Source of the DNA: Clonostachys chloroleuca
Taxonomy: Eukaryota > Ascomycota > Sordariomycetes > Hypocreales > Bionectriaceae
Assembly (NCBI GenBank): GCA_037952775.1
Contig: JBANAY010000003.1
Coordinates: 11,966,001 to 12,030,000, forward strand
Length of the DNA: 64,000 nucleotides
Direction of reading: 5' to 3'
This document shows, piece by piece, positions 33,070 to 45,399 of this stretch. The notes under the pieces are model-generated. The model saw only the letters and a list, made by a program, of their open reading frames with translations. It did no database searches and was not told the origin of the DNA. Made by a program: the position numbers and the translations under genes. Position 1 is the first letter of the stretch. Each line of letters starts with the position of its first letter.

Positions 33070-33749
33070 TGAAGTTCATCGTATCAGCTTACTTCCGCGG
33101 CAGCGAGGGACCGTTCTGATCAAGTGTCCAACCATTTAGTCACCATGTGCTGGTATCTCGAGTTTCGATCCTGAATATTGAGTTTCTTCTGGTCGTTATG
33201 ATTGGATAGCAGGATAAACGCAGCAACTATCGAAACAGGTTTTTACAAAACAAGTGCTTCTTTCTGTCCTATCTCTAATAACGTGTAAAAAAAAAAGTAA
33301 CGTTGCGCATCTCACAAGATAACCCATGCAGAATCTCCAAGAGCAACCCACTCTTGGGCCAGACTAAAAATAGTATGCCAAAAAAAAATAAATAACAAGA
33401 ACTTGCCTCTTACACGGGAATGTATTGTATTATACATATGGAAAATACTCCGATCCCCTTGCCCAAACCCTGCAACTCCAGATATGCCTTCGGATGTTCT
33501 CAAATGCTGTGGATGGAGACGAAGCGCAGAATACAAGCTCCAAATCCAATGCAAGTACATCGCATCAAGCGACGGGGAGCTTTCCAGATGCATCATGTTG
33601 CGTGTCAGGGTGGTGGGCGTCGTTACCCAGGCCTGACTTTTGATCCCCTCGGGAATCCGTTGACTCCCTTTCTCGCTTTTGAAAGAGCAAACATAAAGGC
33701 CGTCAAAGACAAAAAGATCCGGTTCGGATCCTCAAGTCTTTTTCAAGGA
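33070..33749. other. convergent spacer, no gene seen
   Basis: This is the 3' sequence of the phospholipase D gene and the Eps1-like gene. It has short A runs near 33289 and 33382. The small open frames look fortuitous. Confidence 0.5.
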
Positions 33750-36158
33750 TCAATCCGCTTTGGTATATCCGTTTTGACCCAGAATACCATCCTTGAAAGA
33801 TCCCTTGGGTTCGTCGAGCTTGAAGTATCCGGCCCTACGACGGAAGCGGCCCTTGAAAATAGTGAAGAGGCCAAAGAGAACACCAACGACACATCCGGAG
33901 CTTAGGTACGGATGCTCAACAAACGTGACACGAATATCAAGAAGTGCCTTTTCGAAGATGGAGACAGCCAGCTTGGGCTTGATCACATTGCGCCCGTAGA
34001 TGATCTTGTCGAGGGATTCCGAGATGGCAGTACGGCTGACCATGATGTAGTTTCCAGTGACAGTGTTGTCCCAGTATTGGCGGCTCTGGAATCACGTTAG
34101 TTTAGTTCTCTATTACTCATGGCGCTCACTCATCATTCGAGCATTGGGCACACTTACATCCTGGTCATTAATGATGACACGGTCACCGAGAGTAGAATCA
34201 ATACCGAAAGTAGTGCGGATCCATCTCTGCCAGAAGACGCCATCGACCCAAGCAAATGCGACTTCCTTCTTCCCAGAGTTGTTCATATCGATGCGAATCG
34301 TCTTGGCGGACCTCAGAGCGCGCTCATCATCGCGATCCTCGGCTTCTTCAATTCTCATCTGCTTGGCATCTCGGAGCTTCTTCCTCTCAAGTTGAAATTC
34401 TTGGATCTGCCGATCCATCCACTCGTTGGCAGCGCTCTTCAGTTCTCTGAGAGCACCTTGGAATCCATCTGCGTTCTTGCGATTCAAGATGCCCAGAACG
34501 ACAATCTTGCCGTCCATGATCTGGCGAGCATTCATGGCAGTAAGTTCAGGAACAAGAGGAAGCCAGACAGACTTCATCCAGTCGAGAACACGGGGCACGT
34601 CTCTCATCTCATTAGGCGTCAAAGGTGTGAAGTACGTTGGGCGGCCCTCTCGGGACACTAGCAACCTGGGCCAGGTACTAATCTTGAATCTCTTGTAAAG
34701 GGCAGGATCTTGAGTCTTGACCAACTTGGCATGGCCAATGAGGCTGAGAGGAATCCGCTCCAAGGCCACGAAATCCTCAGTCGTTGTCGCATGATCGTAG
34801 AAGTAGACGAAGACGACTTCCTCCTTCTTTTCGAGGGCCTCGAATTCTTCGGCAGTCACGTCGGGTACACCCCCAGCAAGATCAATAGCGTTGTCAGCAT
34901 ATTGGACGAAGTCTCCCAAGCCTCGGAGACCTTGGTACTCGGATCGCTCGCCGCCCTTGAAGAACAGAATGGTAGGGTAGGCCCGAGCCTTTACGTCCTT
35001 GCATAATGATCTCTCAACATCGCAGTTGACTTCTCCGATGTTGAGTTTGCCTTGCATACTCTTGGCAAGCGAGCTCCAAGTTGGGGCCAGTGCTTGGCAA
35101 TGGTGGCACCAGGGGGCGTAGAACTTGACGAACCAAGGGTCCTGAGTCATGGTTACCAGTCTCTGGAAACTCTCTGCGGTAAGAGGGACTGAGGCCCCAT
35201 TTTCATTGGGGGGATTCAATGGCTTCTTTGGCTTCCTGATATTGAACACCTCAGCGGCAGTCACTCCTTTCCACTTTTGGGGCCACTCCCGCCCAGTAGA
35301 TTTAGTCTCGTCGGACACCTTCTTGGGCTTCTCACTCAGAATATCGTCCAGTGTATCGGAAAGGTCTTCCAGGTGCTCGTCTGAAATACTCTCCATATCG
35401 TCCTTGTGGATCACGCTTGTATCATGTTTCTTGGAGTCTTCCTCGGTGGAATCGTCATCCTCTTCCGTGGTAGAAGTCTTGCTGGAGCTCTTGGTAGTGG
35501 AGTCTTCCTCGTCTTCCTTTGAAGGTGCCCTCTTTGGGAACTCCTTGTCACCAGGCTCAGGGAGTTTGACAGTGGTAGGACGAGACCCAGGCTTGGCCTC
35601 CTCCAAGGCCTTCTCGACCAACTCGCTGATGACCCCTATTTGCTTGGCACCTCGGATACGAGTGAACTCCTTGCCATTCTCAAATATGATTGTCTGAGGG
35701 TAGGTATTGACATCGTGGCTAAGGCAGAGGTCCTGGTAGGCAATACAATTGAGCATGGCAAATCTGAGATCGTAGTAGTCGGTAAAGCTAGAACTGCCGG
35801 CAGCTTTGGGTTTCGAGGTGTAGTAGTATTCGTAGAGGGTCTGGAAGGTTGGGGCGAAATCGATACAGTGAGGGCAGTAAGGGCTGACCATGTGTTAGCT
35901 GAAAATGAGAGATTGGAGGAAATCATGCCCATCTTACCTATAATGCTTGATGACAAGATATTTGCTTTTCGCAATCTCGTCCTTATAGTTGGATGGATCC
36001 AATTCCAACATGGGAGGGACAGTGACTCCATTGAACACTGTTGGTACCAATGGCTCCTGCTCCTCCCAATCATCTGATTCTCTGGTGACTAACGTTTCGC
36101 CCGATGCCTTCACCAGGGCGGATAGGCCCATAAGGAGGGCGAAGGGAGACAGCCTCAT
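33750..36158 (-). CDS. EPS1: ER membrane protein disulfide isomerase, Eps1-like (3 exons)
   Basis: The exons are 36158-35938, 35883-34158 and 34085-33750, giving 760 aa. A signal peptide (MRLSPFALLMGLSALVKASG) precedes a thioredoxin domain whose active site SPYCPHC (Cys77/Cys80) is completed by splicing. An acidic Ser/Glu/Lys segment follows (about residues 170-270). A second thioredoxin domain has FYAPWCHHC (Cys333/Cys336). Exon 3 carries the single membrane helix (CVVGVLFGLFTIFKG, near 714-729) and a short tail without KDEL. Two redox sites, one of them CPHC, plus a C-terminal anchor match the layout of yeast Eps1, an ER isomerase linked to quality control. Orthology is inferred. The gene is divergent from TDP1. 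Confidence 0.88.
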
Positions 36159-37308
36159 GATGGGCGATCAAATCTGTCGCAAGCCGATGACCAACAGTCG
36201 CAGAAGGAAGCCTAGAAATATGGTGCAAAAAATAGGGGTCGCCGGAGACCCTATAAGCGCAATATCAATGATACAATGCGGTACGTGTAGACATGCGAGC
36301 GTTGAAACGTGCTCCCCGTTGTCGAACAAGGTCTGTGCAGAACGGGTTTTCAGGGCGAGCCGGGATAGTGTCGCAGCTGAAGCAAGTAAGAATGAAGCGG
36401 TCGGCGACAGAAGAGCGAGGGAACCGAAGGTGACCAAAATACCAAATCGTCGTGACGGGATGAGGAGGCGCAACGGTTGGCGAAGCGTCGGGTCAGGAGA
36501 ACAGATAACGCGAATGCAAGGGCAGAGGCGATTAGATGGACAACGGTCGCTCCAAATTGACTTTGGTGGGAACGATGCGCTAATCAACCAATCGATCGGG
36601 GTCTGAGGGGCGATGCCAAACAGAGGCACCGGCTCGGAGTTGAAGCGAAGCAAGAGAAGGGCGAGAAGCGGCTCGATCCTGGCACCAAAACACCAGCAGA
36701 AGGACACCTTCAGGAGTTTGGTCTTACTACAAACCAGCAAACAATCTGGTGGAGTGGCAGGGACAAACCAGATTTGGGGGCGGTACTTGGGCCTGTTAGC
36801 CAGTAGCAGGCGATGGCCCCAGTTCAATAGCTGGCTCCAGGTACCCTCACAATCTGCCACGCCACCAACGCGCTTACTTCTTCAGGCGGGACACCCCTAA
36901 TATCTAAGAATAACTTTGCTGGCACCGAATACCAGAGACCCTGTGCAAGGGGCTACAAGAGGATGCCTGATAACATTTACAGGTAGGCCAATGGATAAAT
37001 AGAGATAGAACAAATGCTCACACCCGTCATTTGATTCGACCGAAAGCCATACAAGTGCTTGCTATTGACATGGAATGAATAATAATTGATCCTATTCGGG
37101 TGGCATTCGCTGCCTGGTTGGTACCACTTTCCCAGTAAAGGGCGGCGTCAGCGACAGACGAATCAAGTGTGCATTCTCCATCACCACCGTCTAAAGAAAG
37201 TACACCAGCTCTAAGATCGCATTTCAGATAGGCAAAGTCAAGGGACCTAATATCGAGTCTTTCATCTTACCCCGCCTTACCCTTACGCATCGTTTCCAAT
37301 GCAAGAGC
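36159..37308. promoter_or_regulatory. divergent promoter region of the Eps1-like gene and TDP1
   Basis: These 1150 bases separate two divergent start codons. A 230-codon minus-strand frame (36168-36860) is hydrophobic and Cys/Pro-rich without a domain, and is judged fortuitous. No specific factor site is claimed. Confidence 0.5.
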
Positions 37309-38991
37309 ATGGAACAGTCACGAAAGCGCCCCCCGGAGGAAGATCCCCAAACTGCCATTGAAGGCCCCAAGTCGCTCTCACGTCCCATCAGCCCGCCACG
37401 CAAGAAAGCCCGCGCACCTCCTCCCACCTTAGCTTCTCCATGGCATCTCACATGGATTCGAGATCTCTCCGAAGATCTCAACAAGGATGCCGTGACATTG
37501 ACAGATCTTCTAGGGGACCCTCTGATATCAGAATGCTGGGAATTCAACTACCTTCATGACATCCCCTTCCTTATGGATGCATTTGATAATGACACACGGC
37601 ACATGGTCAAAGTCCATGTAGTACATGGCTTTTGGAAGCAGGAGGACCGGAATCGTCAGCGACTCATGGTATGCCCACTGATTTGCCCAGGGCCTCATGC
37701 AACCACCCACTAATAGTCCACAGCATGATGCCTCCAGATACAGCAATGTACAGCTCCATGTAGCACCGATGCCTGAGATGTTTGGGACGCATCATTGCAA
37801 AATGATGATTTTGTTTCGGCATGATGAGACTGCACAAGTCATCATCCACACAGCGAATCTGATACCTAAAGATTGGACCAACATGACCAATGCTGTGTGG
37901 AAGTCTCCGATCCTTTCCAAGCTTGCTGACTCGGTGGAACATGCCGATAGCACATCCAGCACCGCCTTTCTGGGAACGGGGGCGAGATTCAAAAGAGACC
38001 TGTTGAACTATCTGAAGAAATATGACCAAAGGAGGACCACCCTAAAGCCTCTTGTCGACCAGCTCGGGCAATATGATTTCTCTCCTGTTCGCGCTGCGTT
38101 GATTGCTAGTGTCCCGGGCACACACAAAATCAACGACAGCCAACAGACATTATGGGGCTGGCCAGCTTTGAAACAACAACTTCAATTTGTGCCGTGTGCT
38201 GAAGGCCCAGCGGATATCGTAGTTCAGATATCCTCTATCGCTACTCTTGGGGCTAAAGACGAATGGCTCAAAAGAGTTCTCTTTGATTCCCTCGCCCAGT
38301 GTCAAAATCCCAAACCAAATCAGAGTACAAAATTCAAAGTGGTGTTTCCGACAGCCGACGAGATTAGGAGGTCCATCGATGGGTATGCATCAGGCGCCTC
38401 TATTCACACCAAGACTCAATCAAAGCAGCAGGAGAAGCAGCTGCACTACCTCCGGCCTCATTTCTATCACTGGGCGAACGATAGCGTAAATGGTCAAGGT
38501 ACGTTGATTTCACCTCTCAGCAGGGAAGATCCAGAGCCCATAGTCCAACTAAGACGCAACTAGTCCTACCAGATGATGTGCCGACCCTGGATGGTGGACG
38601 CGCGCGGGCAGCACCTCACATCAAGACGTATATTCGATACAATTCAAACTCGATGGATTGGGCAATGTTAACATCGGCGAACCTCTCCAAGCAGGCATGG
38701 GGAGAGGCTTGTCGGCCAGCTTCGGGCGAGGTGCGCATTGCATCGTGGGAAATTGGAGTATTGGTTTGGCCTGAATTGATCGAAGAAAGCTCTAAAATGG
38801 TCCCAACCTTTAAGACCGATCTTCCCACATTGAGCGAGCTAGATAATGACCAGACGCAGCCACTCGTTGGGATACGCGTTCCGTACAATCTGCCTCTACA
38901 AAAGTACGGCTCTCAAGAAGTCCCCTGGGTGGCAACTATGACACACAAAGAACCAGATCAACGGGGGCAAATATGGGTGGTGGACGAATAA
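37309..38991 (+). CDS. TDP1: tyrosyl-DNA phosphodiesterase 1 (3 exons)
   Basis: The exons are 37309-37668, 37724-38498 and 38564-38991, giving 520 aa. The N-terminal 40 residues are basic and disordered with RPISPPRKKAR, a likely nuclear signal. Two HKN-type catalytic motifs are visible: HCKMMILF (His144, Lys146) and HIKTYIRYNSNSMDW (His397, Lys399), followed by LTSANLSKQAWG. These two histidine-lysine pairs, rather than full HKD motifs, mark the Tdp1 branch of the phospholipase D superfamily. The enzyme removes topoisomerase I peptides and other 3' blocks from DNA in the nucleus. The junction at 38498/38564 rebuilds VLPDDVPTLDGGRARAAPH. Confidence 0.94.
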
Positions 38992-39565
38992 GACACTCAA
39001 CAATTGCTCCACTTGCTCTAGTCTCTCAGCTATTTGAGAGTTGTAACATGCAGCATCTCGATAGTCGAATATGATGTCTCAGAGAGCGGCCCTTTGTTCG
39101 AACACACGCATGCATGTCTCCCTGGGCCGAGGAGATCGCAGCCTCAAAGTTCCGAATAGGAGCATGTACAGGTCATGAGGCTGGGACCGGATCGTGAACC
39201 TCTCCACAGATGTGTGACTCACGCCGTTCCGAACGCCGTGAATGGATCATTGGAGGATGGCAAAAGCAAGGATTGTCGGTTGCACAGATAACGCTAAACT
39301 CATAAGAGTTTTCGCGCCGTCCAACCTCGAGCGGCGGATTGTCATCTAGTGTCGATTTCTCCAAATGCCAAAGTTCTTAACGGCCGCAATTAATTTTATT
39401 TAGATCCGGCTGCTTGATCAGCACCATCACCACTCCCGCTATTCGCTACTCTGCATCCCCGTGCCTGTATTTCTCCAATTGATTAATACTCTCTTCGTCT
39501 GGCCAGGTCCACTTTCGTGATCCCACTGGAAAATACCCAGCCTTCGCTTCAAGAATTGCGGTGTC
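38992..39565. other. spacer and promoter of the MATE gene
   Basis: This holds the 3' end of TDP1 and the upstream region of the transporter gene. No coding signal is seen. Confidence 0.5.
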
Positions 39566-41731
39566 ATGGGCCGAGATCGATCCATTGGGGCGTCCAACCG
39601 CGATTTTCATTCTGCGCTTTCATCCTCATTCAGATCCTCGTCGCCGCTCGCGGAACAGTACCTCGCCCAGGATATCGCTGCCTGCTCGGACGACGATGTG
39701 GAATCAAATCACGATGATGGATTGTCCGAGGTAGACCACCATGGCAATGCTGGTCATTTCACATACCGGCGCCCCAGCGGCGTCACTTATGGCGGCTTCC
39801 GCCCAGTCCTCAACCCCCAGGCCGCAGAGGATCCCGGCCTGAGCCCTCTGGAGAGGAAGCAGTCTCGTGATGCAGAGCGAAGTCTGCTTAGGGATAATCA
39901 CATTCTGCCTCCCAAGCATGGCGAGAGAAAGCACGATGGTCTCGCCTCCCGCGCATATCATCGCCTGTTCAGCACCAAAGTGCCCTCTCACGATGAGGAC
40001 TCCCCGCGGATCGTCGTGGATTCTCCCGACGAGCAGTCTCCCCTCCTTGGGGGCTCGGCGAGAGGTGCAGCTCCTCCACCTGGCAGTCCTGAAGAAGACA
40101 TATGTGAAGATGTCGAGGATCAATGGATACAGGCGGTCGCTGAAGGGCGAATCCGCACCACTTGGCAACGGGAAGCCAAGACGCTCTCACAGTACGCTAC
40201 ACCTCTGATCGCCACCTTTTTCCTGCAGTACTCTATCAACGCAGCGAGTATATTTGCTGTCGGACGCATTGGGAGCATCGAGCTTGGCGCCGTGTCCTGT
40301 AAGTCGAAACTAAGCAGTGATAAACAGCTCTTCCATCCATCCAGTGCTAACGATCCCGTCAAATTAAACAGTAGCGAACATGACAGCGGCCATCACATGT
40401 CTGGCTCCTTTCCAAGGACTGGCAACCAGTCTTGACACCCTGTGTGCTCAAGCCTACGGCTCAGGACACAAGCACCTCGTCGGGCTTCAATGCCAGCGCA
40501 TGGTATGCTTCCTCTTCACGCTCACTCCCCCCGTTGCCGTTATCTGGTACTTCTCCGAGCACATCCTCAGTCTCATCCTTCCAGAGCCTGAATCTGCTCG
40601 GCTCGCCGGCTTGTACCTAAAAGTGATGATCTTCGGCGTGCCTGGGATAGTATTATTCGAGTGCGGCAAGCGCTTCACCCAAGCCCAGGGCATATTCCAC
40701 GCAACCACGTATGTTCTGTTCATTGTAGCACCCCTCAATATCTTCATCTGCTGGCTCCTTGTCTGGAAGCTCGAGTATGGATTTATAGGCGCCCCCATCT
40801 CCGTCGTAATCACCGAGAACCTGCTGCCCCTGCTCCTCTTCCTCTTTGTGCGATTTGTCGACGGGTCCCAGTGCTGGGGCGGGTTCAGCAAGAGGGCCTT
40901 CTCCAACTGGTGGGTCATGATCCGCCTCGCTCTGCCTGGTATGATCATGGTCGAGGCCGAGTGGCTAGCCTTTGAGATCATGACGTTGCTGGCGAGTCGT
41001 TTCGGCTCCAATGTGCTCGCGGCCCAGAGCATCCTGTCCACGTTGGCCTCCATTTCGTACCAAATCCCCTTCCCGGTGTCCATCGCTGCATCCACCCGAA
41101 TCGCCAATCTGATCGGTGCCGGTCTCGTTGATGCCGCGAAAACTGCGTCCAAAGTCGTAAGTTCCCCTCTCCCAATGCCATTGTTGCAGGCTTCTCAGTT
41201 AACCATGGATCTGACCACCAAACATAGGCTTTCATCACCGCCTGTATCATCGGGATGTTCAATCTCACACTATTCACCTCCCTTCGATACTACCTACCCC
41301 TACTCCTCACCAAGGATCCAGAGGTCATCGAGCTCGTAGCCCATGTTCTACCAGTCGTAGCCGTGATGCAGGTATTCGACGGAGTATCAGCCGGCGCCCA
41401 CGGCATCCTGCGCGGCATCGGAAGACAATCCATCGGCGGCCCGGCAAACATCATTGCCTACTACGTCATTTCTCTACCAATCTCCCTTGGTCTAGCTTTT
41501 GGCCTTGGCTGGCAGCTTCAGGGGATGTGGCTCGGCGTTACAGTCGGGTTAATAGTGTAAGTGTAGCCCCCTTTGCTTTTCTTTCCTCACCTGCCTTTGG
41601 TTCTACTTGCCCCTGTTTAGCTTGCTTATCTAACTCCTCTCAGTGTCTCGTTGATCGAATACACATATCTTTTGAAAACAAACTGGCACTCGGCGGCGCG
41701 AGAAGCCCAATCCAGGAACGAGGCCAACTAA
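39566..41731 (+). CDS. MATE-family efflux transporter (4 exons)
   Basis: The exons are 39566-40298, 40372-41156, 41228-41556 and 41644-41731, giving 644 aa. A long hydrophilic N-terminus (residues 1-205, with SPDEQSPLLGG resembling acidic dileucine sorting signals) precedes about twelve membrane segments. Typical MATE stretches are LGAVSLANMTAAITCLAPFQG (the splice lies inside it), LDTLCAQAYGSG and GILRGIGRQSIGGPANI. Exon 4 gives the final helix and the tail REAQSRNEAN. MATE proteins exchange organic cations or drugs for H+ or Na+. The substrate is unknown; the sorting-like motif hints at a vacuolar location, which is inference only. No biosynthetic gene lies beside it. Confidence 0.93.
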
Positions 41732-42512
41732 GCCTAGTTGCATTTATCATCGTTTTTCAACATTTGTCAAGCCAGGATAGTCATGTGCTTTTGGAGATTG
41801 CGGAGCAAAGTTTCTTGGTCAAATCTTTAGCCAAAGTTTGGGTTTTTTTTTAAAGTTGGATTGCTACTTAACATGGTAATGGTAGGAGAAAGTTGGTCAA
41901 AGTTGGTCATATAATGGTTAAGGGTGAGGGAACAATAGAATCACGAATTTGACCGCGTACTTTAACATAAGGAATGACAAGCCAAGAGTCTCACGTGAAG
42001 AGCCTCACGTGTTCTTAAAGGATGTTTATAATGAATGCCCTGACAATAACTTCACCAAGGCGAATCATGGCGTGCGCCCTACTGGCTATCTGTAACAATG
42101 GGCAACCCTACGAACAACGGTGCTCAACATGAAGAATCTGGCGGCCTTCTAAGCTATCCTCTGTACATACTGTGGTCTGTATTGTAAAGTCGAGATAAGG
42201 AAGCACATTGACGGTCCCTATTTCGCTGGTCTACCTCGACTTGTTGACGGCAAACGGACGTAATGAACCCTAGGACATTTTTTATATAAACTAAACTACC
42301 GTCTTATTTTGGCGCTACTAAGTCGAAATCCCCCTGTTTTTGTCTTTGACTCGAAGAAAATCAGAAGACGTCCCATGGTCTGCGGCTCTTTAAAATAGTC
42401 CTCTTCCCGCCCGCAAGAAACTCCGAGAAAAGCAAAAAGATATCATCATATGGGCAATACACCTCGAACTAGAAGAAGAAGCCAGATCTATTCCTCCCCC
42501 ATTTGCGATCTA
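41732..42512. other. convergent spacer, no gene seen
   Basis: This AT-rich spacer between the MATE and ARP9 stop codons contains two nearby TCACGTG sites (41991-42010). I see no gene. Confidence 0.5.
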
Positions 42513-45399
42513 TCAACTTAGCATCGAGTGAGTGCGGATCCCCTTTGGTCCCAGTTCGCTGTAATAAAAAGGCATCAGTCAGCGCGAGTCCTCATTATGA
42601 CAAAATTACAGAAAGGGGGGCTTAACTTACTTATAATCAATACGACTCAGATTCGCTTGCCTCTGCGCTTCAACACTCTGGATATCCATGTTTGAATGGA
42701 GGCAAAAGACAATCCTAGCGGCAACCTGGGCTCCCAGGAACATGGATTCTTCGAAGCCATTCTTGGTCCATTCCTGAAGATACGTTGGCAGCCCAACGGT
42801 CTTGATGCTCGTTGGAGTCTGACTGTGGAAGTGGTGCGTCGTCGTGGGCCCAGCGGCGTCCGATCCTGGCTGGGGGTGCCGACAGCAGCAACGCCCAGGG
42901 TGCTAGCTGTAGTGGCAGCCTGTAGAAGAGGGTTCACGCCGCTTGAGGGCAGCTGATGAGGAGCACCAGTGAATGATCCTGTTGGCGTCTGAGACCCGGT
43001 ACCCGTAGGCGTGGCCATGTTGGATGGGAGTTCTGAAGTGAACATGGTAGCGGTCGAAGGAGACACCAGGTGGCGGGCATTGAGGGTCTGCAGGATGTTT
43101 TCCTTGAGTCCGCGAAGACGAGAACCGTTTCCGACAAAGACAAGATTGTCCCAGCAGGCTGGACGCATGTACATATCATCAACCCCCTGGATAGTGCGGT
43201 AGATGGTAGTAACGATGCGGTCGATCTCGGAGCGCTCAGCAAATGTGAACCGCTCGAGCCCGATGTCGATGTCTCGACGAACACGCTTGGGCCTATACTC
43301 AGGGGTATCATTAGGCACAGCAGGTTCTGGCTGAGCTTCAGGCTTGCTCTCGGCGGCAGCTTCAGGTATAGATTCCGCCGCAGCCTCGGGCTTGGGTTCT
43401 GCCACAACTTCGGGATTAGGTTCCGCCTCGCCCTCAGTCTTGGGCTCTACAGCACCTTCAGGCTTGGACTCTGCAGCGGCTTCGGGCTTCGCAGCCTCAG
43501 GGGCAGTTTCCGCTGCCGGGGCGTCAGCAGGGGCAGCTGCTTTGGAATCAACATCCATAGCATCCTCGGTGGTGGTGGCCGCAGGTGCGGTTGCAGGTGC
43601 GGTTTGGCCATCAGTAGTCTGGCCAGCAGGGGTAGGTTCGCTTGGCTTCTCCGCTGAACCGTTTGTGGCCGGCTTCTCCTTGGGCTCTGGGTTCACAATT
43701 TCTTGAACCACCTCCTCGTAGAAAAATGTGTTGTGCGTCCTCTTGGAGTTGGGCAGACGGGGGGCTTTGCTGGGGGCCGCATCACCCTCCTTGTCCTTGG
43801 GCTTCCTCCCGGGCTTGCTCTTCTCCTTTTCCTTCTTGGCCAGGAACTCTCTGGTCTGGCCGCTGGTCACTATGCTCGCCACATCCAACACACCATCGTC
43901 GTCTCCATTCTGTTCCCCATTCTCGGCTTCTGTAGAGTTTGTAGCTGCGGGGGCTTCGGCGCCTCATTGGATTCTGGAACTTCTACAAGCTTCTCTGGTT
44001 CCGCGACAGGCTGGGCCACGCCGGTTTCCTTGGGAAGATCAACCAGAGATTTGGCATTTGGCGCATACGGCAGGACTTCGCAGATGGGGCTCCTCTTGAG
44101 CTGCTCGGCCATGTCGCGGTTGAAATTCTTCCCCTCCAAGAGCTTCATCAGCTTCCGTGTGAAAACTTCGCCACCGCTGATCTGGTCGTCGAACCGAGGG
44201 GGGCCCAAGTCCAGGTGGTTGACCACCCTTCCGTCGTAAATGGCAGTGACATCCACCTTCTCGTAACCGATATCGACGACCGTCATGTTGGGGAACTTGA
44301 GACCGTATTGGGTCGCAATTGCGCTATTGATCATGCACAGCGCAGGCGTCCGCGTCTTCTCGAAGATGTACTGGGCAATCGCTTCGCAGTCGGGTCGCGT
44401 CCACTGGGGCGAGGCCATCAGCATGATGGGGGTGTTGTGGTACGTCGTCGTGAGCATGCTGTGGACGTGGTCGAGGAAAGCTAGGAAGGCGTCCATGTTG
44501 ACAATCTGACCACCTAGATTCATTCCCAAATTAGTCTCCAATTGATTGGCCAGTCTTTCTCAGAATTGAGGCGCCATCCATTGTCTCCCCCAAGAAGCAA
44601 GAGCTCTAGGATCCAGACCATATGCGCGCGCTGACGTACCTTGAATAGGCCAAGTGGCTCCCTCATCTTCGTCTACATCCTCCACCCACTCCTCCTTCTC
44701 GACGCCGTCAACCACCCTCTTGCGCTGGTAGGTGTAGTACGGCCTCCACTCGTCGCCGTCCTTGAACATGCGCGTGGGGAAGCGGTGCGTAGGCGGCGTC
44801 AGCTCGCTGCAGCCCAGCTGCGCCATGGTCGTCCGACTGCCAGGGCAGATGATCAGGATCTGCTCCTCGCGCCATTTGCCGCCTGCGCTCGCCATGGCCG
44901 TGGTAGTGGTGGTGGTGGTGTTGCTGGCGGTGGTGTTGGTGCGTTTGAGGCTCCTGCCGCTGCAGTTGAACAATTTTTCCCTGACGGCGAAGAAATTGAG
45001 CGTTCTCACTCCTTCGATAACAATAGCGCCCTGCTCTAGCGAGTTGTGGCGGCGGTGATGCTTGGAGGCGGGCTCGGGGCTGTCGTCTTCGACGGCGTGG
45101 CGAGTCTTGCGGTTGGACCTGTCGCGCCTGCTACTGCTGCGTCGCGAGGGTGTTGAATCTCTGCGCGCCCGGAGCCTGTAGCGGTGTGGCTGGCCTGGTG
45201 TGGCTGGTGTCGTGGCGGCTGCGCCAGACCTAGCTCTCCGGACGTCTGAAGTCACGTGGCTTCCATGTTGTCGTCTGTTGCCCTCATCTGAATACTGTTG
45301 GTATTCGTTCAAAAGACTGGACTGGGGAGTGTGTTGGAAATGGGGAAATGATTTTGTTTGTCCTTTTTGGGGCGTTTTTATTGTTGCTTGTTTCGCCAT
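42513..45399 (-). CDS. ARP9: actin-related protein Arp9 of SWI/SNF-RSC remodelers (3 exons, two frame breaks)
   Basis: The exons are 45399-44640, 44513-42631 and 42558-42513. A basic, Ser/Thr-rich N-terminus precedes actin-fold segments: LEQGAIVIEGVRTLNFF, LIICPGSRTTMAQLG, FDDQISGGEVFTRKLMKLL and, later, NLVFVGNGSRLRGLKENI. The end, YLQEWTKNGFEESMFLGAQVAAR...RIDYNELGPKGIR, is characteristic of Arp9. Two breaks interrupt exon 2, at the G runs 43949-43953 and 42872-42876 (C runs in the sense direction). One extra base at each restores an 896-codon frame in which both neighbouring segments look coding. Between the actin parts is a long Glu/Pro/Ala-rich insert (about 43310-43600). Arp9 is known to pair with Arp7 or similar on the HSA helix of the remodeler ATPase. 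Confidence 0.88.

Noticed and set aside
36168..36860. 230-codon minus-strand frame between the Eps1-like gene and TDP1
   Set aside because: It is hydrophobic with Cys and Pro, has no domain, and lies exactly in the divergent promoter region.
43870..43953. intron as an explanation for the first ARP9 frame break
   Set aside because: The only plausible donor-acceptor pair (GTAGAA to CTACAG) spans 57 bases, a multiple of three, so it would not change frame.
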